A DNA stretch of 64,000 nucleotides, taken from NCBI RefSeq assembly GCF_965227785.1, contig NZ_OZ245785.1:2046001-2110000 (forward strand), given 5' to 3'. Shown here piece after piece: positions 1-7,419 of this stretch. Source of the stretch: Gracilimonas sp965227785 (GTDB taxonomy: Bacteria; Bacteroidota; Rhodothermia; Balneolales; Balneolaceae). The translations under genes were made by a program, and so were the position numbers. The stretch's first letter is position 1. Every line of letters begins with the position of its first letter. A model generated the notes under the pieces. It was not told where the DNA came from. It saw only the letters and a program-made list of their open reading frames with translations, and did no database searches.

Positions 1-161
1 TCAATTTCTTTAAGAGTGGGGTGATGGCCCTGGCGGGTTACTTCTGCTTTTCCAAGCTGAACATGATCTACTTTGAGTCCAAGAGCAGAAAGCGCGGTTT
101 CTATGACCATCTCACAGCGGTCACAAACCATGTTTTTGATATGCAGCGTCATTTTTTCCAT
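1..161 (-). CDS. Heavy-metal-associated (HMA-like) domain protein, 3' part beyond the window
   Basis: Only the first 53 residues are visible, because the frame runs off the left edge. Residues 10-16 read NMVCDRC, giving the CxxC pair Cys13/Cys16 at the place where HMA metal-binding domains carry MxCxxC. The following text has the beta-alpha-beta pattern of that ferredoxin-like fold. In Bacteroidota this type of N-terminus is often found on small AraC-type regulators as well as on copper or mercury chaperones, and the missing C-terminus would decide between them. A second in-frame ATG lies at 152. The real gene is supported by the motif and the open frame; the function beyond metal or thiol binding is inference. 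Confidence 0.6.
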   Translation of the reverse strand, partial: MEKMTLHIKNMVCDRCEMVIETALSALGLKVDHVQLGKAEVTRQGHHPTLKEI

Positions 162-303
162 AGCATCAATGTAAACAGAAGTGGAAGAAACTGCATTCAG
201 CCAAAACCTGCGTTATCTGATTCGGAAAAAAACTTATCGAATTATTGATGCTCAATATCCAATAATGAATAGAGGAGTAAATTCCTTGAATATTCGGACT
301 TGG

Positions 304-666
304 CTATTCAGTCCCTTTATCTGACCACACCGCAAATTCATTCCCACTGGGTTCGGTGAAATGAAAGCGTCGCCCACCGGGAAAGGAAAAGGTATCTTGC
401 ACAATTTCAGCCCCGGCTTTTTTCACCTTTTCTTTAGTGGCTTCGAGATCTTTACTATAGAATACGATCAGCGCCGCACCCGTTTCAGTAGTCGATTTCT
501 TTTCTGATTTATAAAAACCTCCATTTATTCCCTCACCCGAAAAATCACAATACTCCGGTCCATAATCCGTAAACTCCCAGTCAAAAGCATTTCTGAAAAA
601 GGATTTGGTGGCATCAAGGTCAGCGGACGGAAATTCTACATAATCAATTTTTTCGTGTTTGCTCAT
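304..666 (-). CDS. VOC-superfamily (glyoxalase/bleomycin-resistance-like) protein
   Basis: A 120-residue single VOC module. It opens with the usual beta strand (IDYVEFPSADLDATKSFF), then the FYxxxFxW-like segment, and ends with FTEPSGNEFAVWSD, the typical last strand, which carries a possible metal-ligand Glu. VOC proteins dimerise and use a divalent metal to act on or bind small molecules; the substrate cannot be read from the sequence. It is transcribed away from the CDGSH gene at 798, with a 131-bp divergent gap. The length fits the family. Identity as VOC is firm; any specific role (glyoxalase, antibiotic resistance) is not supported. Confidence 0.85.
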   Translation of the reverse strand: MSKHEKIDYVEFPSADLDATKSFFRNAFDWEFTDYGPEYCDFSGEGINGGFYKSEKKSTTETGAALIVFYSKDLEATKEKVKKAGAEIVQDTFSFPGGRRFHFTEPSGNEFAVWSDKGTE

Positions 667-797
667 ATCCTTCCTTTTCCGAAAAATGTAAATAATAACG
701 AACTGTACTCCAACAGTTTATAAGCCCAATCTGCGAGGTTTGGTTTAGAGGTTTTCCTTGGCTATCATTTTAGCAAAACAGAAGAAGGTTATTATCT

Positions 798-1457
798 ATG
801 AAAGAAAAGATTTACAGTTATGAAAACGAAGAGATCAAAGTCACCTGGGACCTAAAGCGATGCATCCACGCTGAAGAATGTGTTCACGGGCTACCCGATG
901 TTTTTGACCCCAACCAAAAACCCTGGATACAGCCTGAACAGGCTGAAACCGGGAGCCTGACGGAAGTCATTGAACGATGCCCCACGGGAGCCCTGCATTA
1001 TGAAATAAAGGAGTCGGAGAAGAAGGAAAAGGCTCCCGGGCAAAATGTAATCACTATAGAGAAAGACGGACCTATTTATATTCACGGCGAAGTGGTGATC
1101 CGGGATATGGACGATAATGTCGTGCTCAAAGATACGCGGGTTGCCATGTGCCGGTGTGGCAAGTCGAAGAACAAACCCCTTTGTGATAACTCCCATATTG
1201 ACGCTGGCTTCAAGGCCGATACCTCCTACAATCCGGAGCGTCTTCGCACCGAACCAGTGAATGGCAAGGGTGGAGAGCTCTCCATCAAACTGTTTGATAA
1301 TGCACCCTTTCTGGTACAAGGTAATTATGATCTTGTAGGCGAAGAAACGGGACGGGAAACCTGCAGCAAGAAAATGAGTTTTTGCCGGTGTGGAGGATCT
1401 CATACGAAGCCATTTTGCGATGGAACCCATAAAAAAATCGGGTTCGTTTCTGAATAA
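798..1457 (+). CDS. Ferredoxin-like (Fer4_19) and double CDGSH iron-sulfur protein
   Basis: 219 residues with three iron-sulfur modules. Residues 12-70 resemble the divergent mono-cluster ferredoxin domain (Cys22, Cys28, and Cys61 followed by Pro). Two CDGSH-type motifs follow: Cys118, Cys120, Cys129, His133, and Cys196, Cys198, Cys207, His211, each matching the three-Cys-one-His ligand set for a labile 2Fe-2S cluster. CDGSH proteins are implicated in redox sensing and cluster transfer; the exact partner is unknown. No signal peptide, so cytoplasmic. The gene stands alone, and a palindromic repeat begins at its stop codon. Confidence 0.88.
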   Translation: MKEKIYSYENEEIKVTWDLKRCIHAEECVHGLPDVFDPNQKPWIQPEQAETGSLTEVIERCPTGALHYEIKESEKKEKAPGQNVITIEKDGPIYIHGEVVIRDMDDNVVLKDTRVAMCRCGKSKNKPLCDNSHIDAGFKADTSYNPERLRTEPVNGKGGELSIKLFDNAPFLVQGNYDLVGEETGRETCSKKMSFCRCGGSHTKPFCDGTHKKIGFVSE

Positions 1458-1542
1458 TGGCTATCGTTATTTGTATGATCGTCAATCGTATAATCATTAG
1501 CTTTTAAGCTTAAATTCCACTTTCCGAATAACGAATAACCAT
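1457..1542. repeat. Intergenic long imperfect hairpin (AATAACGA-type)
   Basis: The segment 1457-1471 is an imperfect reverse complement of 1527-1542, both built from the words AATAACGA and TAACCAT. Smaller palindromes around AAGCTTTTAAGCTT lie between the arms. It separates the CDGSH gene from the DUF423 gene on the same strand. There is no T-tract, so it is not a canonical intrinsic terminator. Similar word-built hairpins occur elsewhere in this window. Confidence 0.5.
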
Positions 1543-1556
1543 TAACGAAGCACGAA

Positions 1557-1934
1557 ATGTCCAATCCAAAAATCATTCTTGCCGTTGCAGCTTTCTTACT
1601 CGCTATTGCAGTGGCAGCCGGTGCTTTCGGCGCCCATGCGTTAAAGAACACCCTGAGTGCAGAACGGCTTGAGACCTGGCAAACAGCAGTTCAATATCAC
1701 GCATGGCATGCTTTGGGACTCATGCTTATCGCCCTTATCGGAGCTCAGTTTCAGATTGTGGTAACCTGGCCGGCTTCTCTGATTCTGGCCGGTATACTTA
1801 TTTTCTCCGGCAGCCTGTATGTCTTATGCTTGTCGGGAGTAAGCTGGCTTGGAGCCATCACGCCCTTAGGCGGCGTGGCTTTTATTGCCGGATGGGTAAT
1901 GCTTGGGATTCAGGTTTTGAAAAATGCACATTGA
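1557..1934 (+). CDS. DUF423 family membrane protein
   Basis: 125 residues with four hydrophobic segments (about 4-26, 45-63, 70-91, 97-118). The N-terminal AAGAFGAHALK and the following TWQTAVQYHAWHALGL are the signatures of DUF423 (E. coli YgdD-like) proteins. It is an inner-membrane protein whose biochemical role is not established. It overlaps the next gene by 11 bp, so the two are probably cotranscribed and translationally coupled. Length and motifs match the family well. Confidence 0.9.
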   Translation: MSNPKIILAVAAFLLAIAVAAGAFGAHALKNTLSAERLETWQTAVQYHAWHALGLMLIALIGAQFQIVVTWPASLILAGILIFSGSLYVLCLSGVSWLGAITPLGGVAFIAGWVMLGIQVLKNAH

Positions 1935-2274
1935 GGCGTTCTATAACTATTGCCTGTCGCTTCCCGGGGTTTCGGAAGACTTCCCCTTTGGAGAAGATAC
2001 ACTGGTTTTTAAGGTCAGGGGAAAGATGTTTGCCCTCACCAACATCGAGACTTTTGAAGGTATCAACCTAAAATGCGATCCGGTCAGGGCTATCGAGCTT
2101 CGGGCATCTTATGAAGAAATCAAGCCCGGCTATCACATGAATAAAAAGCACTGGAACACAGTGAGCACAACCGGTGCTTTAGATGATGAATTAATCTTTG
2201 AGCTGATTAAACATTCTTATGACCTGGTAGTAGCCAAACTTCCCAAAAAAGATCGCGAGGCCTTATCCACCTGA
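1924..2274 (+). CDS. MmcQ/YjbR family DNA-binding-like protein
   Basis: 116 residues matching the YjbR/MmcQ fold. The features are the opening YCLSLPGVSEDFPFGEDTL, a strand pair around LVFKVRGKMFALT, and the late GYHMNKKHWNTV with the conserved HWN. Members have a CyaY-like fold with a proposed but weakly supported DNA-binding role, and often travel with small metabolic genes. It starts inside the 3' end of the DUF423 gene, and its own last 12 bp overlap the convergent gene at 2263. Family assignment is firm; function is unknown. Confidence 0.88.
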   Translation: MHIEAFYNYCLSLPGVSEDFPFGEDTLVFKVRGKMFALTNIETFEGINLKCDPVRAIELRASYEEIKPGYHMNKKHWNTVSTTGALDDELIFELIKHSYDLVVAKLPKKDREALST

Positions 2275-2598
2275 GCCCGACTTTCCGGGTATCATACGAC
2301 TCATCATTTTTTTAAAGAACCCCCAAAAGAATTCAAACTGGCCAAACATAGCCCCATAGATCAGCAGAAAAATATTGTAGAGCGGAAGGATAGTTACCAG
2401 CCATATAACCGCCTTAAGCCAGAAGGGGTCGGTGTCGATAATCCCAATCAGATTAAAAACGAAACGTCTGGCATAAAGTGCCGTAAAGCCGGTGCAGGCA
2501 AAGACGATGAGTATCACCAGTACCTGCCAGTTGCTGGTTATTCCCCACCGGGATTTTAATTTTTGAAGTATTTTCATCACGAAAGTTTTATTTGTCAA
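2263..2598 (-). CDS. Small membrane protein, DUF6787-like
   Basis: 111 residues. The pattern LKSRWGITSNWQ, then two transmembrane segments (about 25-45 and 61-85), then a short GQFEFFWGFFKKMMSRM amphipathic end, resembles a small Bacteroidota family now called DUF6787. That family has sometimes been misnamed prolipoprotein diacylglyceryl transferase; the catalytic parts of Lgt are absent, so that name should not be used. A second start at 2577 (MKILQK) is equally plausible. The gene converges on the YjbR-like gene with a 12-bp overlap. Confidence 0.65.
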   Translation of the reverse strand: MTNKTFVMKILQKLKSRWGITSNWQVLVILIVFACTGFTALYARRFVFNLIGIIDTDPFWLKAVIWLVTILPLYNIFLLIYGAMFGQFEFFWGFFKKMMSRMIPGKSGSGG

Positions 2599-2742
2599 AA
2601 AATATCCTTTTTCTAAACCTATATGAAGTTAAATAGTTAGATTTATTTGTAGGAAATTTTTACAAAAATACTGATGTGCTTTCTTGCAATTCCTTCCTCC
2701 GGCAGGTAGTTTCAGCTGAAAGGTAGGACATTCGGAGTTTAT

Positions 2743-3384
2743 TTGAAGACTAACAATCAGGGTATGCATTCATATATAATGGAGGCGGTTGGCGCCTTTT
2801 TTCTTGTATTGGTTTTTGGCTTTACAGGAGATCCACTCGCCATCGGCTTAACGTTAATGGCTTTGGTTTATATTGGCTCCCACGTTTCGGGCGCTCACTA
2901 TAACCCTGCCGTTTCCCTCGCATTCTTTCTGAAAAAAAGACTTTCCGGTGCTGATTTTATCGGCTACCTGGTTGCCCAGCTTTTGGGAGCTTTTCTGGCT
3001 GCAACGGCTATTTTCTTTCTGTCCACTTCTGTTTTTTACATTGAACCACCGGCAACCACCAGCTTATATCAACAGGTATTTGCCGAGGTTGTATTCACCT
3101 TCATCTTTGTGTTGGTAATGCTGACCCTTACCATCAATAAGAGTTTCCGTAAAAACTCCCTGTCCGGCTTGGCCGTAGGGCTCACCTTTGGCGGAATGCT
3201 TATGGTGGCGACTCCCGTTTCAGGGGGCATTTTAAATCCGGCAACCTCCATCGGTACTGCTGCTTTCGATCTTATCAATGGCGGAAACTCTATTATACAC
3301 TCTCTGCTTTACACACTGGCTCCATTAACCGGTGGTGCATTGGCTGCTTTTACATTCAGCTATTTTCATAGATCGGAATTCTGA
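2743..3384 (+). CDS. Aquaporin / MIP-family channel
   Basis: 213 residues with six hydrophobic segments and the two half-helix NPA motifs, SGAHYNPAVS (NPA at 54-56) and GGILNPATS in the second half. These identify a major intrinsic protein that passes water or small uncharged solutes across the inner membrane. The residue after the second NPA is Thr where aquaporins and GlpF carry the selectivity-filter Arg, so permeability may differ. The start is uncertain: TTG at 2743 follows a GGAG at 2734-2737, while an ATG lies at 2764. Its 3' end overlaps the convergent kinase gene by 29 bp. Confidence 0.88.
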   Translation: MKTNNQGMHSYIMEAVGAFFLVLVFGFTGDPLAIGLTLMALVYIGSHVSGAHYNPAVSLAFFLKKRLSGADFIGYLVAQLLGAFLAATAIFFLSTSVFYIEPPATTSLYQQVFAEVVFTFIFVLVMLTLTINKSFRKNSLSGLAVGLTFGGMLMVATPVSGGILNPATSIGTAAFDLINGGNSIIHSLLYTLAPLTGGALAAFTFSYFHRSEF

Positions 3385-4762
3385 AATAGAACCGGCTTCC
3401 CACCCCTTCCTCACTCTCTACCTTAATATCACTTTGATGAGCATTAAGGATTCCCTTTACAACCGACAAGCCCAACCCTGTTCCACCCTTATCTCTTGAC
3501 CGGGCCTTATCAGTCCGATAAAAACGATCAAATAAACGATCCAGATGATCTTTACCAATGCCCGGGCCGGTATCTTTAATATAAACTTCAACCCGTTCCC
3601 CTTCCTGCTGAAGACCGACCTCCACTTCTCCTTGTTGCGTATATTTAATGGCATTCGAAATCAGGTTATCCACTACTTGTTCCATTTTATCAGGATCGGC
3701 ATTTACTTTAAATGATTTCAGGTTTGTTGCCTTGAGCAGAAGTCCTTTTTCCTGGGCTATGGGCTGATATACCGTGAACACTTCGTCTATTATTTTCTTT
3801 AAATCAAAAACCTCTCGGTTGATAAAGTTTTCATCAAAGTCATAACGCTGCAAAGTTTTGATGTCTTCAAATAACCGCGCCACTCTCTTGATCTGTTTTT
3901 GAGCTGTTATCATATACTGCTTTTTCTTTTCAGGCTGAAGATTTTTTAGCTCTAACATTTCCAGTGCTCCCGAAATAGTATGCAGGGGGTTTCTTACTTC
4001 ATGTGTTATGTCTGCAAAAAACTGGCTCTGCTTTTCATTGAGCATTTTCAGCTTCTCATTATCTGCCCGCAGGGTACCAGCCATATGATTCAGTGAATCA
4101 GCCAGGGTTCCGAATTCATCATTGCGGTTCAGGTCAATTTTTCGGTCCAGATTTCCCTTTGCTATATCCAGAGCAGCCTCATTCAACTGTTGAATAGGAG
4201 CTGCCATATAACGGGCAAATAAAATACTAACCACAATTACCGCCCCGATAGAGAAAAGCATACCCGCATAGATAATATGACGTATGCTTGCCGCTGCCGC
4301 ATAATACTGGCTTTTATCCTGGCTGATTCTCAGGTATTGCGCTGCGTTATCCGATTGACCAAGATCAACATAGGCTATGAGTTTCTCCGGGTTTTCATTG
4401 GTTCGTACAATCGGGTTGCCATCTTCGCTCTCCAGCTCCATAATCAGGTCTTCACTTAAATACGGTTCTACATCTATAAACGCGTAATCAGGAAAAGTTA
4501 AAAAACGCACACCGCTTCTGTCATATACAGCCATTTCATAGCTCGAAAGCTGAGCCTGTCGCTGAATTTTATCATCAAAAAGTGCATTGTCTTTGAAACT
4601 GCCGGCTGCAAGGGCTAATGAAAGGGCATCTCTCTCAAACTTTTCGACACCTTCGTCCAATAAGAAACTGCGAATAGTTAAAATAGAATAGGCACTTATC
4701 GTGATAATCCCAATGATAAGCAGGATAATGTACGTCCACGCTAATTTAGATCTGATTTTCAT
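3356..4762 (-). CDS. Sensor histidine kinase (HAMP, HisKA, HATPase)
   Basis: 468 residues. A transmembrane helix (about 7-31), a periplasmic sensor region of about 130 residues without a recognisable domain, a second helix (about 161-184), HAMP (185-237), HisKA with His254 in DITHEVRNPL, and a HATPase domain with the N box (NLISNAIKYT) and G boxes (DTGPGIG, GGTGLGL). It autophosphorylates and passes phosphate to the regulator encoded upstream, with which it shares a 4-bp ATGA overlap. The signal is unknown. The 3' end overlaps the aquaporin gene on the opposite strand. Confidence 0.93.
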   Translation of the reverse strand: MKIRSKLAWTYIILLIIGIITISAYSILTIRSFLLDEGVEKFERDALSLALAAGSFKDNALFDDKIQRQAQLSSYEMAVYDRSGVRFLTFPDYAFIDVEPYLSEDLIMELESEDGNPIVRTNENPEKLIAYVDLGQSDNAAQYLRISQDKSQYYAAAASIRHIIYAGMLFSIGAVIVVSILFARYMAAPIQQLNEAALDIAKGNLDRKIDLNRNDEFGTLADSLNHMAGTLRADNEKLKMLNEKQSQFFADITHEVRNPLHTISGALEMLELKNLQPEKKKQYMITAQKQIKRVARLFEDIKTLQRYDFDENFINREVFDLKKIIDEVFTVYQPIAQEKGLLLKATNLKSFKVNADPDKMEQVVDNLISNAIKYTQQGEVEVGLQQEGERVEVYIKDTGPGIGKDHLDRLFDRFYRTDKARSRDKGGTGLGLSVVKGILNAHQSDIKVESEEGVGSRFYFRIPIYENS

Positions 4763-5460
4763 GTATGCAAAAACTCTTTATTGAAACCATAACCTACGCC
4801 ACGGTATGTTTTTATGAGTTTGCCTTCATCACCCATTTTTAACCGGAGGTTTTTAACGTGTACATCTACCGTTCGGTCAAACACATATTTTTCCTCATCA
4901 GAAATCTTTTCTAAAATCTGCTGCCGGCTATAAACCAGTTTGGGATTTTGCAGTATCATTTCTGCAATGGTGTATTCTGTATGTGTCAAATCGATAAGCT
5001 CTTCGTTGATATACAGCTCTTTGGAGTCCAGGTCCAGGTACACATGGCCGTATTGAAGCCACTTACTCTTTTTAGGGGAGCGACGGCGCAATTGTGATTC
5101 TACATGGGCTTTAACCAGGTTAAGACTTGCCGGTTTTTTAATGTAATCATCGGCTCCTAATTCAAGTCCTTCTATTTCATCTTTCTCCTCATCACGAGCC
5201 GTTAGAAAAAGAACCGGTATTTCGTAAACCACCGGGTGTTTTCGGATGTGCTGGCAAATCTCTTTCCCATCGTGATGCGGAACCATGATATCGAGAATAG
5301 CCAGGTGTAAATCATTGGCGTTATCATCAATCAGCTCAATAGCTTTTTTACCATCTTTTGCCCACAAAACATCAAAGTCATTAAGTTCCAGGAAATTAGC
5401 CAGCATCTCGCCGGACTCTTCCTCGTCTTCCACCAACAGAATCGTATGTTTATTGCTCAT
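4759..5460 (-). CDS. OmpR/PhoB-family response regulator
   Basis: 233 residues: a receiver domain (about 5-120) with acidic residues at 11-13, phosphoacceptor Asp57 in LAILDIMVP, the Thr in LFLTARD and Lys in YIKKPAS, then a winged-helix Trans_reg_C domain (about 135-230, with RTVDVHVKNLRLK and YRGVGYGF). It is the partner of the kinase encoded next and overlapping. Its start is 26 bp from a 47-bp palindrome in the divergent promoter region, which is a candidate for autoregulation or control of the SDR gene at 5569. Targets cannot be read from the sequence. Confidence 0.94.
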   Translation of the reverse strand: MSNKHTILLVEDEEESGEMLANFLELNDFDVLWAKDGKKAIELIDDNANDLHLAILDIMVPHHDGKEICQHIRKHPVVYEIPVLFLTARDEEKDEIEGLELGADDYIKKPASLNLVKAHVESQLRRRSPKKSKWLQYGHVYLDLDSKELYINEELIDLTHTEYTIAEMILQNPKLVYSRQQILEKISDEEKYVFDRTVDVHVKNLRLKMGDEGKLIKTYRGVGYGFNKEFLHT

Positions 5461-5486
5461 TATTCACTGTTTTTATGTACCAGCTC

Positions 5487-5533
5487 GCTAAGGTGTTAAA
5501 GTACGTTTTTTAGCATTACTTTAACACCTCAGC
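5487..5533. promoter_or_regulatory. Operator-like palindrome between divergent genes
   Basis: AGGTGTTAAAGTA (5491-5503) is the exact reverse complement of TACTTTAACACCT (5517-5529), with a 13-base T-rich spacer. The match extends to GCT/AGC outside one mismatch, so the whole spans 5487-5533. It lies 26 bp from the response-regulator start and 35 bp from the SDR start, exactly where a shared operator would be. An RNA hairpin in a leader is the alternative. Binding by the adjacent regulator is inference; OmpR-type proteins more often bind direct repeats. Confidence 0.55.
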
Positions 5534-5568
5534 ATTCTGATACTATAACAAAGAATCAAAATTTAGGT

Positions 5569-6366
5569 ATGAATTACCAAGGAAAAACCGTCTGGATAAC
5601 CGGAGCTTCATCAGGAATCGGGGAGGCCTTCACCAGCGCATTCTACAAAGAAGGGGCAAACCTGATTTTATCTTCCCGAAGACAAGAGGTGCTGGAAGAG
5701 GTTAAGAACAGCCTTGGAGACGACCCCTCTAATGTCAAGATCATCACGCTCGACCTTATGGACACGGACTCTTTCCCTGAAAAAACCAAAGAAGCAATGG
5801 GTGCTTTTGGACAGATTGATGTGCTGATTAATAACGGTGGTGTTAGCCAGCGTTCAACTGTGGTGGAGTCCGAAATGAGCACCTTCCGCCGGCTGATGGA
5901 AATCAATTATTTTGGTGCTGTTGGATTAACGAAAGAAGTGTTGCCACATATGGTAGAACGCCAATCCGGACACATCATCGTAACCAGTAGCGTAGCTGGA
6001 AAAATTGGTACAAAGTTCCGATCCGGATATGCGGGCAGCAAACATGCCGTTCAGGGCTTTTTTAACTCTCTTAGACAGGAAATGTATGAACATAATGTGT
6101 CTGTGACTTTACTCTGCCCTGGTTTCATCAAAACCGATATCTCCAAAAACGCCCTAACGGGAGACGGATCCAAATTCGATAAGATGGGGGACGCACACTC
6201 CAAAGCCATGACAGCCGACGAAATGGTAGCCAAAGTAATGCCAAAAATAAAAGCCCTGAAAGAAGAGATTTATGTGACGGGTTTCAAGGAAAAATTAGCT
6301 CTCTGGGTTCAGCGATTCTCTCCAACCCTGCTGAACAAAATTTTAAAAAATCAGAAAGTTACGTAG
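5569..6366 (+). CDS. Short-chain dehydrogenase/reductase (SDR)
   Basis: 265 residues with a classical SDR layout: cofactor motif TGASSGIG at 11-18, NNGG at 88-91, and the catalytic set Ser141, Tyr154, Lys158 (YAGSK). The Arg-Arg at 37-38 after the second strand favours NADP(H). The overall pattern, including a short C-terminal extension with hydrophobic segments, resembles DHRS7-like reductases. The substrate is unknown. It is divergent from the two-component pair across the palindrome at 5487-5533, and convergent with the DUF58 gene. Confidence 0.9.
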   Translation: MNYQGKTVWITGASSGIGEAFTSAFYKEGANLILSSRRQEVLEEVKNSLGDDPSNVKIITLDLMDTDSFPEKTKEAMGAFGQIDVLINNGGVSQRSTVVESEMSTFRRLMEINYFGAVGLTKEVLPHMVERQSGHIIVTSSVAGKIGTKFRSGYAGSKHAVQGFFNSLRQEMYEHNVSVTLLCPGFIKTDISKNALTGDGSKFDKMGDAHSKAMTADEMVAKVMPKIKALKEEIYVTGFKEKLALWVQRFSPTLLNKILKNQKVT

Positions 6367-6368
6367 TC

Positions 6369-6404
6369 CGTTATTAATCGCTGATTCACAAATAACCAAT
6401 AACG
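6369..6404. repeat. Short intergenic inverted repeat (CGTTATT/AATAACG)
   Basis: CGTTATT at 6369-6375 pairs with AATAACG at 6398-6404 between the convergent SDR and DUF58 genes. The words AATAACCAATAACGAA are the same as in the hairpin at 1457-1542. There is no T-tract, so termination is not established. Confidence 0.4.
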
Positions 6405-6407
6405 AAA

Positions 6408-7328
6408 TCACCCCAACCGTTTTCGTTTTATGAGGTAGGCCAGTAAGGCTTGATCAAATTGACCCTGGGTATCCATTTCAGCAAAGTCGATTTCAAACTC
6501 GCTGCAGGCCATCCGAAATTTCTTGGTGTATTCTTCTACCTTCTTCTGATAATCTTCGCGAACCTGAGCCGGCAACACTTCCACTTCTTCGTCTTGTTCC
6601 ATGTCTTCAAATACAAACCTGCGATCCGGGAAATCCAGATCCCGCTCACTTTTCTTTTCCAACACATTGAATAGCAGCACTTCATGCTTTCGATGACGAA
6701 GATGTTTCAAGGCAGAAATAATCTCTTCATGCTCGTCCATGTTCTCAAACAGGTCGGTGATGATAATCACCAGACTTCTGTGACTTAGCCGTTCAGCAAC
6801 CTCGTGAATAGCACGGGCTGAGGCTGTCTTACGCTTTTCAGGCGCATTCTTTTCCTCTCTAATCAGCTCCCGCTCCAGTTCAGTATAAATTTGCCGAAGA
6901 TGAGCATAGGTCGATTTCGCAGGAATGAACGCATCTATTTGGGAATTGAAAGGAATCAAGCCGCAGGCATCCCGCTGACGGTGCATCATATACATGAGCG
7001 AAGCGGCGTAATGAATACCGTACCTGAGTTTAGTCCATTCCCCAAAATGTTTGAACAGCATAGAAGAGCTTGTGTCCAGCATTACATAAGCCCGCAAATT
7101 CGTCTCTTCCTCGTACTGCTTTACATAAAACCGTTCTTTCTTGGCATATACTTTCCAGTCGATATGCTTGAAATCATCACCAGGGTTGTACGGTCTGTGC
7201 TCGGCAAACTCAACACTAAAGCCATGAAACGGACTTTTATGCAGGCCGGAAATAAATCCCTCTACAATCTTCTTGGCCCGCAGCTCAAGTGAGGATAATT
7301 TCGACAGTATGCCCGGTTCTAAAATCAT
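6408..7328 (-). CDS. DUF58 domain protein (vWA-like)
   Basis: 306 residues. The DUF58 signature FAEHRPYNPGDDFKHIDWK is near residue 41, followed by KERFYVKQYEEE, and a von Willebrand A-like segment with LDTSSSM carrying the MIDAS-type DxSxS near residue 90. A second vWA-type segment (LVIIITDLFEN) comes near 190. DUF58 proteins usually accompany a MoxR AAA ATPase and other vWA proteins in cofactor-insertion or envelope systems; no MoxR gene is in this window, so the partner is elsewhere or the gene is an orphan. Cytoplasmic, no signal peptide. Confidence 0.9.
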   Translation of the reverse strand: MILEPGILSKLSSLELRAKKIVEGFISGLHKSPFHGFSVEFAEHRPYNPGDDFKHIDWKVYAKKERFYVKQYEEETNLRAYVMLDTSSSMLFKHFGEWTKLRYGIHYAASLMYMMHRQRDACGLIPFNSQIDAFIPAKSTYAHLRQIYTELERELIREEKNAPEKRKTASARAIHEVAERLSHRSLVIIITDLFENMDEHEEIISALKHLRHRKHEVLLFNVLEKKSERDLDFPDRRFVFEDMEQDEEVEVLPAQVREDYQKKVEEYTKKFRMACSEFEIDFAEMDTQGQFDQALLAYLIKRKRLG

Positions 7329-7419
7329 AATTCATGGTACTATTAATAATCTTTTTTTGAAAGCGACCCGATATTATTCTCTGCTCTCTATAGAAAAATG
7401 GATAATTGGCTTCTATAAA

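Noticed and set aside
891..1430. Long open frame on the minus strand inside the CDGSH gene
   Set aside because: The plus frame has three convincing iron-sulfur motifs, and the minus frame shows no domain or signal; it is a shadow of the real gene.
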